Source: Apostichopus japonicus | Lineage: Eukaryota; Echinodermata; Holothuroidea; Aspidochirotida; Stichopodidae | DNA length: 64,000 nt | NCBI RefSeq assembly: GCF_037975245.1 | Contig: NC_092579.1 | Location: forward strand, 29,475,666-29,539,665 | Direction of reading: 5' to 3' | Shown: piece after piece, positions 25,635-36,500 of the stretch | Position numbering within the stretch: position 1 is the stretch's first letter | Layout: every line of letters begins with the position of its first letter | Translations under genes and position numbers: made by a program | Notes under the pieces: model-generated | What the model was told of the DNA's origin: nothing | What the model saw: the letters and a program-made list of their open reading frames with translations, nothing else | The model's database searches: none

Positions 25635-26807
25635 CATGGGCGGCGATCCGTACTTCCGAGTGGGGGGGATATGACCTTGTTGACTATCTAAGCGTAGCGC
25701 CACCATGAGTTGGCGCGAAGCGTACAAGAAAATTTTGGGATTTACAAACCCTCTAGATGGCCGGAAACGGCACTTGCCGAGGTTTCCAAGCGGCATATAC
25801 CCAACTTTAAAATAGGGATTTCATGTCCGAAATATCTCATAATCAGGATCCAAAATACTTTTTTTTTAATTTCGGGTGTTATTTTGGGAAAATTGCCCCT
25901 GTCAATCTTGTTTCAGGCGCTACGTTAGAATGTTCGAGAGCTCTTTATATTATTCGATGAAGAAAATGGCCTCATGCAGGCTATTATAGGCCTATACACA
26001 TGCAATACACAATTACACATAGTTACATTCCTAGGTACCGATTGCTCGGGCATCCAGGTGAAACGTATTTGGGATTGGTACGGAAGATCAGAGTGTGGCC
26101 ATCTACCATAATTATCGGGGGGGTGGGGGACGTTTGGAAGGTCAAACTACGCTACGCGCCACCATTGGTTGGCGCGTAGCGTAATGGAGAAAATTTTGAA
26201 AAAATGCCTCCCAGATTGCAGGAAATGGCACTTCCCGAGCTTTTCATCTGTGCATTCTCCCTTGTCTGTTTTTGTACCCGATTAATCTTCTGAAACACAT
26301 TTTGAAGTATGTTTTCATTTTGGTTCTTTATTTTTTGCCTTTTTTTCTTCTTAGTGCTACTTTTTTCTCCTTTTTTTTTGCGCCGTGAATATTGGTCCGG
26401 CGAACCGCTCCGACGGCATTACCCTGGTAACATGCGATTCTCAGCTGTTCGAGGGAACATGTACGTGTGTAGGCCTACTATAGGGCCTATATGAATACTA
26501 TGAGGGTGCATATATGTACTATATCAATACCGTGGGCGCAATAATACATTTTGTTGTTATAGGGCCAATGAAGCCTACAGTCAACTATTCTTGCTTTATA
26601 AAGACGGTTTATTTGAAAAGATCGCACTGGTATAGGCGAGAAATGAAGCTAAAAAGAGCCGTACATTCACGATGATGCATAAATGAAGGCATGAAAATAT
26701 TCTTATTCCTGGCATTTGGTGGGGGGGATATGGTGTATTACATCCCCTCCACCCATTTTCATGGGGGGGATATATCCCCCCCATCCCCCCCAGGATCGCC
26801 GCCCATG
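25635..26807. mobile_element. hAT-like non-autonomous DNA transposon, 1173 bp
   Basis: Perfect 8-bp target duplication TTTATCAC (25627-25634 and 26808-26815). Ends are CATGGGCGGCGATCC and GGATCGCCGCCCATG, a perfect 15-bp terminal inverted repeat. The element holds two copies of the shared core, one at about 25685-25785 and one around 26143-26242. The second suggests a nested or composite structure. No transposase frame. Confidence 0.88.
26148..26183. other. Perfect 14-bp stem hairpin in the hAT core
   Basis: TACGCTACGCGCCA (26148-26161) pairs with TGGCGCGTAGCGTA (26170-26183) across an 8-nt loop CCATTGGT. Diverged versions of the hairpin lie in the other elements near 24316, 25688, 27315, 42665, 44772 and 63568. 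Confidence 0.85.
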
Positions 26808-26819
26808 TTTATCACATAT

Positions 26820-27050
26820 TTCTAAGAGATTTGCCTTTTTCAGAAAAAAAAATAATGTGGGCAAGTACTAGGAGTTTTGTATTTTTATTAGAACATATAT
26901 ATGCTATGCTGGATATGCTGGATATGGGCTCATTTGGGGACTATAATCATACCACGAAAGTGTCCATTAGCTATAGGTTGCATTGAGGGTGTGTTATTCT
27001 TTCGTCAAATGGCGTACCATGGGGGGAGGGGGGTTGGGGTGGTCTATCTG
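26820..27050. other. No gene seen
   Basis: Short spacer between two DNA elements with a G-rich patch near 27021-27034. Confidence 0.5.
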
Positions 27051-27051
27051 G

Positions 27052-27415
27052 CAGTGGCGGAGCGTCCATACAGTCAGGGGGCGGATACTCCCCCCCCCCC
27101 CCTGACGGACTCAAGTGGACTGCTGGCGCCCTTTTTTAGCTTTTTACCACTTTATATGCTATTATTGACGTTTTTATTGCGCTCTCATCTACCTATTGAC
27201 ATTTGTCACATTTTTTGGCGATGACACCTATTTATCCTTTATCTGCAAATTAGCAAGGCCCGGAAAGTGTCATTTCCGCCGATCTAAGGAGCATCTTTAT
27301 TCAAAAATTTCTGTACGCTCCGCGCCAAACCCGTGGTGGCGCTCCGCTTAGTTTCGAAAGCGCCCCTACAGACCATTCTCGCCCCCCTCGACCAATACCC
27401 TTAGCTCCGCCACTG
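27052..27415. mobile_element. hAT-like MITE, 364 bp
   Basis: Ends CAGTGGCGGAGC and GCTCCGCCACTG form a perfect 12-bp terminal inverted repeat. The same family member occurs at 42403-42774 and 44504-44879. Here the flanks do not show a matching 8-bp duplication, so one flank has probably been rearranged or lost. Confidence 0.85.
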
Positions 27416-27435
27416 CAAAGGACCCGATAGAAATA

Positions 27436-28515
27436 CGTGTTCTTTATAAGTGCACAATTTTGAAAAACCCCTCTTTTCAGCCCCTCTCTTGTCCTCTCTG
27501 AAACACCCATCGACATTAAAATTAGACGTGGAATAGAAGACACCCTTGTCTTTGTTATACACTAATTTCGTGTAATTATCTGACCGGGAAAGGCTTTTTG
27601 TTTATATGATTTCTATTTTTTTCATAAATCATAAATCAGGTTTTTTCCCCTGCACGCCCCCACACAGCACCCAATTCCAAAATAAACTTCAGATTCGTAA
27701 TCAGCGTGTCGCGAACTACCAGAAAAGATACACATTTATCGCCTTTGCGACAAAAAGTTTTTTCACCTTTAAAAACCGTAAGCAGTTTTTTCCCAAATTT
27801 ATGCCAAAAATTGACCCATTTATTCATAAATGTCAAGATAAAACTCAAGATGACAAACAAAGGTTTGATTTGACTGCTTTGAAATCACGTATCACTGGCA
27901 AGATGCGTCGAGCGCCCTTTTATTTCGCTCAGTTTGCAACTTTTCAGAGGAACAATAGAAAACGGAAAAACTTTTAGGGGCAACAAAAGATTTTAATCCT
28001 TTGTTCGTCGTAAAAGTTTTTCAGTCTTACTTTTTCAAGTTTGAGGTGCAAAAACTTGTTGTCGCAAAATCGATAAATGTGTATCTTTTCTGGTAGTTCG
28101 CGACACGCTGATTACGAATCTCAAGTTTATTTTGGAATTGGGTATCAAAAAGAAGTACTTTTTAAACTTTTCAGACAAAAAACCTATTTTTGGCGCAAAT
28201 AAAAATTGCCAAAAATTGACCCCAAATCGATTTAGCCCAAAAGACGCAATAGGGAGTAATCGATGCTCAGGAGCCCAAATCTGCAACTCCCAGGTCCATA
28301 TCTGCTTCCGTACGTGTTCTTTATAAGTGTACAAATTGGAAAACCATTTCTTTTCAGCCTCCTCTCTTGTCCTCTCTGAAGCACCCATCGAAATTAAAAT
28401 TAGACGTGGAGTAGAAGACACCCTTGTCTTTGTTATACACCAATTTCGTGTAATTATCTGACCGAGTGACCGGAAAAGGCTTTTTGTTTATATGATTTCT
28501 ATTTTTTCATAAGTC
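27436..28515. repeat. Composite repeat: direct repeats enclosing a large inverted repeat
   Basis: A segment of about 205 bp (27436-27640) recurs at 28310-28515 in the same orientation, sharing TTAGACGTGGA and CACCCTTGTCTTTGTTATAC. Between them, 27671-27785 is the reverse complement of 28036-28141. The first 71 bp of the arms differ by about one base and share CAGCGTGTCGCGAACTACCA. The loop is about 250 bp. This organisation resembles an LTR-like or foldback element. No protein recognised. Confidence 0.8.
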
Positions 28516-28568
28516 ATAAATCTGAACTTTGAAGTTTAAATATTAGAAACGAGCATTAATTCTCAACA

Positions 28569-28641
28569 GTTCTAGTGGCGCAGTTGGTAGTGCTCTGGAC
28601 TGACAAACTCCGTGTCTCAGGTTCGATTCCCAGACAGAGCA
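28569..28641 (+). repeat. tRNA-derived unit 1 of a tandem array
   Basis: Carries a consensus A box (TGGCGCAGTTGG) and B box (GGTTCGATTCC). The D stem GCGC/GTGC pairs. The anticodon arm is TGGA/TCCA with an enlarged loop, and the acceptor pairs only partly, so it is tRNA-derived and not a functional tRNA. The repeating unit is about 152 bp and includes flanking TTTAAATATTAGAAACGAGC and a T-rich tail. Confidence 0.75.
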
Positions 28642-28720
28642 TTTTGATTTTTTTCTCTTTTCCTTCTTCCATTCTGGACTTTGAAGTTTAAATATTAGAA
28701 ACGAGCATTACTTCTCAACA

Positions 28721-28793
28721 GTTCTAGTGGCGCAGTTGGTAGTGCTCTGGACTGACAAACTCCATGTCTCAGGTTCGATTCCCAGAGAGAGCA
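28721..28793 (+). repeat. tRNA-derived unit 2
   Basis: Same 73-nt form as unit 1, exactly 152 bp downstream, with the same A and B boxes. Confidence 0.75.
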
Positions 28794-28872
28794 TTTTGAT
28801 TTTCTTCTCTTTTCCTTCTTCCATTCTGGACTTTGAAGTTTAAATATTAGAAACGAGCGTTAATTTTCAACA

Positions 28873-28956
28873 GTTCTAGTGGCGCAGTTGGTAGTGCTCT
28901 GGACTGGAGAGACACAGACAAACTCCATGTCTCCGGTTCGATTACCAGACAGAGCA
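28873..28956 (+). repeat. tRNA-derived unit 3, with insertion
   Basis: The same element with an 11-nt insertion (GGAGAGACACA-type) in the anticodon loop, and GGTTCGATTAC in place of the consensus B box. Confidence 0.72.
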
Positions 28957-29034
28957 TTTTGATTTTTTCTCTTTTCCTTCTTCCATTCTGGACTTTGAAG
29001 TTTAAATATTAGAAACGAGCATTAATTCTCAACA

Positions 29035-29117
29035 GTTCTAGTGGCGCAGTTGGTAGTGCTCTGGACTGGAGAGACACAGACAAACTCCATGTCTCAGGTT
29101 CGATTCCCAGACAGAGC
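29035..29117 (+). repeat. tRNA-derived unit 4, with insertion
   Basis: Shares the anticodon-loop insertion with unit 3 but keeps the consensus B box. Units 3 and 4 are therefore a sub-lineage. Spacing from unit 3 is 162 bp. Confidence 0.72.
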
Positions 29118-29216
29118 TTCATGTCTGCGGTTAATGTCCAGACAGAGCCTTTTACTTTTCTGTTCTTTGGAGGGAGTGGAAGTATAAATATAAGAAACGA
29201 AGTTTTTCCAGAGGGA

Positions 29217-29290
29217 ACCGAAATGGTGTAATTGGTTATTCCATCGTTCAGTAAGCGATTGGTTTGGATTGCATCGGTTCAAGTCCCAGG
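29217..29290 (+). repeat. Second type of tRNA-like relic
   Basis: A box-like TGGTGTAATTGG (29224-29235) and B box GGTTCAAGTCC (29276-29286) are 52 nt apart. Stems pair poorly. A GGTGAGT/GGACAAGGTGAG-rich low-complexity tract follows to about 29560. Confidence 0.4.
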
Positions 29291-29665
29291 TGAGTATTCG
29301 CAAAAGGAGTTCTGACAAGTGGATAAGGTGAATCCTGAAGGCGGGCGGTCCCCCTCCTCCTGACAGGTGGACAAGGTGAGTACCGAAGGTGAGAGGGGGT
29401 GAAGGTGAGAGGGAGTGAGGGTGGGGACAAGGTGAGGTCGCCGCCCCCCTCCCCCTGACAAGGTAAAGGCACGGACAAGTGGAGTTCGCCGCCACCCCTC
29501 CCCCTGACAAGGTTCAACGCGGACAAGGTGAGTTCGCCGCCACCCCTCCCCCCTGACTAGCTAATCGGGGGGTGAGGGAGTAGTGGAGAAAATGTTTTAC
29601 AAAAAAAGACTAAGTCCAAACTGCAGGATCTTTAAATATTTGTAAAGCTTTTGAAAACAGAGGCC

Positions 29666-29738
29666 CACCTAATGGTCTAGTGGTAAAGACTTTTGCTTTT
29701 GCATCTCAAGGACCCTGGCTCAAACTCAATCTCTGCTT
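29666..29738 (+). repeat. Third tRNA-like relic
   Basis: A box TGGTCTAGTGGT (29673-29684) and B box-like GGCTCAAACTC (29717-29727) sit at the canonical 44-nt spacing of a tRNA. The acceptor arm does not pair, so it is a tRNA pseudogene or a SINE head. Confidence 0.45.
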
Positions 29739-29744
29739 TTCCTT

Positions 29745-31600
29745 TTACAATACTCAAGTAAAAGGAAGAAAAAAAAGAAATAAAAAAGGAACAAAAAGAA
29801 TGATACTTTGAAATAACTTCTTTTTTTTAATGACAAATCAGTTCATGGACAGGATATACCTTCATCCCTCCCACCACAGTTAATACCCTTCAACTACCTG
29901 TCCAGAAACAGGTTACCCCTCATCAAATTATTATGCAAATACTAATCAAAACATGCAAATATATTTCATAAACATTCTTAGTGATACCTGCATCTACTAT
30001 TGAGAAGGTTGGGTGACAACAGACAGTTATTTTCTATAATGTTTCTATTATTTATAATATCAGCCTGGAGGGCAGTTAATAAATGATACTAAGCAGTCAC
30101 ATGTACATATGGGATAAGCCCTATGGCCTTTTTACTTCACACCAGGTGGCTATCCAATTCACACCAGTACATTCTTTTTGGACATTTTTTTTTTTAAACA
30201 TTTGGAAGACCATTTTTAAATGAAGGGATAAAGAATTGATTTCTCCTAGATAAAAATAAAAACCCCATCCTACTTTAGCCAGACAGTGCTTGGATCCATA
30301 GGTTTGCTTGACAACAAGTTCCCAATAAAAAGGAGGTGACCTTCCATGGCTGCTTGAGTTTACAATACCATGGTTCCCCTGCTACCATCAATATCATTTT
30401 CTTTAACTTTCATTTATTAACTTAACCTGATTTTGAATTAGTTTTAGATAACTCTTAATTTTTACATTTTTGCCCTCCAGTTTGAAAAAGGAAACAATAC
30501 TACCATAGCGCAAACAACATGTGGAAAGGTTGCTCCCTTTCATTGCCGTCTTAATCGCCCCCACCCCCCCCCCCACTCGGACTACCACACCCCAAATTAT
30601 ATACAAAAAGAATGCATTATTGAAAGTTTCTTTAAATATAACCTTATCAGTAAACCTGTGCTACTGCAAACTGAAAATTCAATTCAAAGATTCTCCCTCT
30701 TCACTTTCACTTTCATTTCTCCTTCTTGATCCTTCGCCTCACAACCCCCCCCCCCCCCCACCCCTGGTCCTTCCAACTACCATCCATAACTCCTGCCAAT
30801 ATCAAATTCAGTCACCTTAACATCCCCATAAAGTGTCAGTCGGTCAAGCACCACAATGTTTGTAGACCAAGAATCAACAACCGAAACCCATTTTTAAACT
30901 TTAAAGGCCCATCAAAAAAAGATGCTGTTTTTTCTTCTTTTTCTCTAAACGAGATAATCACACAAACACCAAATCCAAAATATATGAAATTCCACTTCCC
31001 ATTTTTAATGTTCTTCAAATTTTTTGGGCCAAGCCACATTGAAAAAGTAAGTGTTATTCTTTTTGGCCTTCCCCCATCTTTGTGTTTGAATTGCAACAAG
31101 GTGTACTTTTCTCTACTAAAAAAACAAATAAAACTTAAATAAAAGATGATGACAGCACATGCAGGAGAAGAGTGAGAGCCCTCCCAATACTACCGGCTTA
31201 TGTATACAAAAGACCTCACGGACGCAGATTAAGGTAGAAGGAGTTACACCGATTTGAAGTTCCAAATAACCTGGACTAACCCATTTGACCTGACGTGTGT
31301 CATTCCTGTAGTCTTATGATGGATGTTTATGAAATGTGATATATCAATCTGTGGGTGCCTCACCTGAATGCAACCAGAACCACGACATGCAATACATGCA
31401 GATATAATCATGTAACTGTATAACGCTAACATATACATACTGTAACAACCAAGACCAAAGAAGAGAGAAAAAAAAGAAAAATAACATCGTTGGTAAAGGA
31501 TATCACTCCTATTCGCCTGCTGACATTCCCACTGGGGATCGCATTTGATCCTGGAGAGTCGCTACCTTTGGATTCTTTATCCGACATCATGGCAAATCCC
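29745..31600. other. No gene seen; candidate 3' flank of the minus-strand SRP68 exons
   Basis: AT-rich with C-runs near 30561-30573 and 30746-30760. This lies downstream of the SRP68-like stop codon on the minus strand, so part could be 3' UTR. No exon recognised. Confidence 0.45.
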
Positions 31601-31601
31601 G

Positions 31602-31900
31602 TTACTTTTCACCCCCACTCCACCATCCACGCAGGAACCCACCCAGACCCCCCCTGCGCGGTCGATTTATTCTGTTCCAGTTTCATGTCCAAGGAGGGTA
31701 ACTCTATATGGTTCAGAGCTATGTCAAAAAAGAGGGGTTTGCACGGTGACGGCTTAAAGTCCGGTGGGAATGCGGTGAAGTTGGGCTTGGCTGCCAGGTC
31801 CGGCTGGTTGGGTTGTACTGGTCAAACTGTTCTGCCAGCGGTCAATTGTCCTTCAGACCGAGTTGCGCCATTCCTTTGCTGATGGAAGGTTCATTGGAAT
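31602..31900 (-). pseudogene. SRP68: SRP68-like terminal exon, damaged
   Basis: On the minus strand, after a good acceptor (GTTCATTTTTCAG), the exon encodes a match to the C-terminus of signal recognition particle subunit SRP68, which binds SRP72 and SRP RNA. Visible pieces are KDN.PLAEQF, FPPDFKP, CKPLFFDIALNH, MKLEQ and a glycine/tryptophan-rich tail corresponding to GYIKGIFGF in vertebrates. An in-frame TGA falls inside KDN.PL. A frameshift follows before the FPPDF part, and a 7-G run shifts the tail again. The two shifts cancel (299 nt plus one from the previous exon is divisible by three). Either this is a decayed copy or the assembly has errors here. Family identity is strong; functional status is open. 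Confidence 0.75.
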
Positions 31901-31904
31901 CTGA

Positions 31905-33090
31905 AAAATGAACGCAGAGAGGTTCTCGGTAAGCCATGGCCTCTTTTTTTTTTTAAAGTATTCTTGGGTGGAGGGTATTTTCTATGGGTGAGGATAATCC
32001 GGAGGGTGGGGGAAGTCAATTCAATAAACTGTGAGAAACTTCATTGAATTAGGAACCACCTAAGGCCTTTTCTCATCATTTTCGTAAGTTTGTCACCTTG
32101 AGCTACGTGACAGTTCATAAGTAGGGGGGTTATATTCGAGGGGAGATTCGAATCCCTGAATAGAGAAAGTTTACAAAAACTTGTTAATTTGCAGTCATTT
32201 TTTGTTGTTGCTGTCACAAACAGAAATGGATACCCACTTTCTATTATTTGTAGATGACAGAGACTGGTTCAATCGCAGTCTACACGGCCAGATAAACTCT
32301 TTATATTTTGGCTTTTAATATCTTTATTCTGACAAATTTCGATAGAACAAAAATACCGCATTTTTGATTGGGCTTCTGATGCTTCCTTGTGATCCCTGGA
32401 CATCATACATTCAGCTACAAGCAAAAATAACTGTTGTCTGTCCTGTCCACCACAATAATCCTATTGTAATATTTTCAGACCCTAAGGGATAATAGGTCTC
32501 CCCCAACCCCCCACCCCTCCCAAAAAAAGGGGGGGAAAAGGGCGGTGCTGCATCCAACCGAATGAATCTTTTCACTCATTGTTTAACCAAAGAGAAAAAT
32601 TTGGGAAAGAAAACAACAGCTTTTTAATATAAATGCCATATTTCTCTGAATAATTGTCTATGCTCTGATGGAATACATTTGTTCCAGTAGCAGGGTTCAA
32701 TTCCCAGGTTCCAAATGGACATGGCAGTTTAATCTGCATTTTCCTGACGATCAGACCCAAAAGAGAACATCGATATGTCTCTCCACCATTATTCCAAAGA
32801 AGAAACCTTTCAGAAACTCAAGGGTACTAAAGGGATTTCTTCCTTTTAAATTAACCAGGGTCCTACACAAAATTAACAGGGTAGTAGCATGATGGTCTCT
32901 GCCTGATTCCCCCCTCCCCTCCACCCAATTTCTTTTCTTAAAGTTTTGGTATTCATCCTTTATATGGTCCACTTGCATTTTGCCTTTTGAAAAACAAGAA
33001 TCCTCAATCTTCATCTAAAGCAGCAAAAAGTTTCTTTCCAAACACAGTAAATTGATTATTATTTTTATTATTATTATATTATATATGTAC
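31905..33090. other. Intron-like spacer between SRP68-like exons
   Basis: About 1.2 kb between the two minus-strand exons. It contains a GGTTCAATTCC tRNA B-box-like motif near 32693 without an A box partner, and a G-run near 32529. No other exon seen. Confidence 0.5.
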
Positions 33091-33094
33091 ATAC

Positions 33095-33167
33095 CTAGAA
33101 TGGAGGCCGCCTGAGCAGAGTACTTCAAGCCGTTGATATCTTGGGCAAGAGTGTCCAATTCCTCTAC
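33095..33167 (-). pseudogene. SRP68: SRP68-like penultimate exon
   Basis: Reads EELDTLAQDINGLKYSAQAA then SIL, matching the SRP68 stretch before AAAILD in vertebrates. The donor is CTAG|GTATGT, phase 1, and joins in phase to the acceptor at 31900, giving ILD across the junction. The acceptor is AG at 33168-33169, with an alternative four bases further in. No frame damage in this exon. I find no earlier SRP68 exons upstream on the minus strand in this window; a Jockey-type LINE starts 360 bp away. It may therefore be a partial duplicate, or the rest may lie far upstream. Confidence 0.7.
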
Positions 33168-33529
33168 CTATCGATTAAATGAAACCAAAATCTAATCATG
33201 TCGTCTTCCACATTAAGTTTTTTAGGGAGTGTCACTACCCGACAAGCCCTATAGGGTTTTTTAGTACACTTCCTTTCACAAGTTTTGTTTCTTATCTCCT
33301 TCTATGTCATATGTCATACTTATGTTAAGATAGAACAAAAACATGATTGTGGAGACGGAGTGGTTTCTATTGTTTGGGTAAGGAGTGGTTGCGGTTTCTA
33401 TTGTTTGGTATGGGAGTGGTTGCTACTTTATGTTTTAATCAATCAGTCATTGTTGGAGTTGTTTGTTTTGTTCTGTATATATAAGTATACTTGGAGTCGG
33501 GGCCTAGACCCATTTAGGAAAGGATTTTT

Positions 33530-36500
33530 TTAATGGAATGAGACTTTAAGTAGTAACAACTGTGAATACAGAAAGGGTTTGGTTTTTGTTGCGACTTTGT
33601 ATTTCAGGGGGAGGTCTTCAATCAAAGTGTCGTTCTCGAGGTTGTTTTTGTATAACTTGGTGTTGAATTCTCCAAGTCGGGTGAAAGTAGATTTTGTGTT
33701 TCCTGCACGGAGAACGTACAAAGTAGCAATAAAGGTAGGGATTTTGAGTGCGAGTCGATAAGCTGTGGTGTGGATTCTGTTTAAAATTTGTTTATTGGGA
33801 TTAGAGATGGTAAGCAGGGAGATGCTCCCGTAACTGAGAATCGGTTTAACTTTGGATTTATAGATTTGGATAATTGTTTTTGGAGGGAAGTTATATTTGT
33901 GTGAGAGGATTTGGAATGGAAGTTGGAACCAGCAGCGTCCTGCAGTTCTGTTACAATGTAGATTAAACAATAATTTGCTATCGAAAGTGGTACCGAGGAA
34001 GGTTGCATTAGGAGTAGCAGTGATTGAGGTGTTGAAAAGATTAATTTTGGAAATATGGTTATGGTATTTTGAGTTTATTATGGAGAAATTGGCTAGGTTA
34101 TATTTTGAGGGATTTATTTTTGTTCTCCACATTGAGCACCAATTTTCGAGATGTGTAATTGCTTTTTTAATATTTAGTTCCGTCATATAGATATTTTTAC
34201 TGCTGCTCCAAATGGCTATGTCGTCAGTGTACTGACTATAGTTGCATTTAGATAGAGGGGGGATGTTCAATCATTAACAAATAGGGTGTAGGGGAGGGGC
34301 TGAGAACAGCGCCCTGAGGGGTGCCTGCACGAAGTGGAATAGGTTTTGAGTATTGGTCTTTGTAGTATTTTTTTGTGTTGCGCTCACTAAGGAAAGAGGA
34401 AAGAAGTCTGGTGTAATTGGAGGGGAGATTAAAGTTAAGTAGTTAAATTCTTATGCCGTTGTGCCAAGTTTTGTCGAACGCCTTTTCGGCATCAAGGAAG
34501 AGGGCAGTGGTATCATGTTTTTTATGAAGCTGATGGGAATTTCTTCGGAAAGGGGGAAAGTTTGGTTTATTGTAGATTTGTGTGCGCGGATTTAGCCTGA
34601 TTGATACGGGCAAAGTGATTATTTTGCTCTAGGTGGGTTCTGGTGCGGTTATCTATAATTCTTTCGAAAATCTTACCTAAGGCTGGGAGGAGACTAATTG
34701 GTCGATAGTTTTGAATTTTGGTGTATCTTTACTTAGTTTCTGTATTAAAATCATTTTGGCGGACTTCCACAGGGTTGGGAAATAACCAATTCTAAGGATT
34801 CGTTAAATAATGGGAAAATATGAGAGTTAATGAATATCGGAGGCAGACGGAGGGGAATCTTTTAGCATTACTGTAGGTCATTTATGTTGTCAAGACCAGG
34901 GAAGGAGGCATTTTTGCATATTTAGTGGCACTATACCAATCGTTTATATCTCAAGGTCGTCGGATTTAATATTAATGTCGGCTTTTTGGAAGGTGTATTG
35001 TACTAATTCAATTACAAAGGTTGGGATATTAAGTTTTTCTTCAGTGGCGATTTTATTTGTTATTTCAATTTTATGGGTAGATTTGGTTACATTTGCATAG
35101 GTTCTTTGTTCTTGTTGTTTGTTATTAGCTTCAGTTTTAGCTTCTTTAAATTTTGGGCATCCTTTGTAAAGGGCGGCATGAGTCCCTGAGCAATTGGCAC
35201 ATTTTGTGTTTTCTTTTTGTTCGGGACAGTCTCTAACTCTTTTGACCGTTTTCGTCGCCGCTGGAGGCATGTCCAGCACCTAGCTAACCAATTCTGGCGA
35301 AAGTGGTTAAATTATATCTACCTGAATTGCAAAAGAGTTCTAAGTGGACGGGGGGTCACGGATAATCTGGCAGTCGGTGACTTGGTTTTAATCTTAGATG
35401 AAATGACTCCCCGTAACCTCTGGCCGTTGGCGCTGGTTGTTAGTGTTAACTGTAGTAGAGATGGGTTAGTTAGGTCGGTAAGAGTTAAGACTAGGACTAC
35501 CGAGCTGGTTCGTCTTATTACTAAGATTGTTTTACTTGAATCTGCATTCTCATCTTCTTAAGTGTTTGCACGCATTATCGTTGATATTCCATGTAAATAT
35601 AGTTGATGTGTTTTATCTTCGTTATTGAGCGGTCAGGTGTGTGAGGCGTAATAGTTATTAACCTGGTTTAGAAGCTTTACGTCACAATTTTGATTGCAAA
35701 AGCTGTTGTGGAATTTAATGTACATCGATGGGGTGGTTTAGGTATTGTAGGCATTGTTATACTTGAATATGACGTATTCCAGCCTGGGGGGAGTGTCATC
35801 GTTGCCGATGTGTGCTATTTGCTTAGTGTGACCAAAGGGAAATTTCCACTTGGTCGAGGTCGGGCAGAGATAAGTGATTTGGGGGGGTTCGTGGTATTCT
35901 TCTGTTTTGTGTTTAGAGTATCCTAAGTAGAAACCTTGTGTGATTAGGGATTGTTGAGGTTCTTGTTCTTCAAACGTTATTTTTACTTTCCAAGTTGGAT
36001 TGTTTGTGGCGTGACTAATGAGTCTTTTAGTTGTATTGGGGTGTATTCTTGGTCTTTGAGTTCTTGTTCAATATCTTTGATTTGAATTTCAGGGTTTATG
36101 CCCCAGGCTTCTACAGAGAAGTTTCTTTGTCTTACTTTTTTGGGGGTTCTTGGTTTGGGGTTGCCTAGTTTAGTCTTTTGAGTCCATGGTTTCAGGAGGA
36201 TATTTGCAGATTTAGGGTCATGGGGGTGATTACGATGTCGTTACTACGAAGATCGTTTATATTTGAGATCATGGCATTTGGTTTTTCTTCATTGATTAGT
36301 TTAGCAAGTGTTATTGGGTTTTTTGATAGTTCTGGTAAGATTCCTGATACAACGATTGTTTGAGCGGACTTTTTGGTGGTTGGTTTGGAGTTAGGATGTG
36401 AGTTTGGACGTTGTCTTTTTCTGCTATTTTTGTACAGGGATCCAGTCATTAATGTCTATGACAAAATCAGAGAGGTTTAGGTTTTCGACTGGGGGGGGGG

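Noticed and set aside
28569-29117. Four functional tRNA genes
   Set aside because: A and B boxes are good, but acceptor and T stems mispair and the anticodon loop is enlarged or contains an insertion.
31490-31882. Plus-strand open frame of 130 codons
   Set aside because: It is antisense to the SRP68-like terminal exon, which has a recognisable family match and splice site on the minus strand.
32693-32703. tRNA B-box motif GGTTCAATTCC
   Set aside because: No A box at suitable spacing and no cloverleaf.
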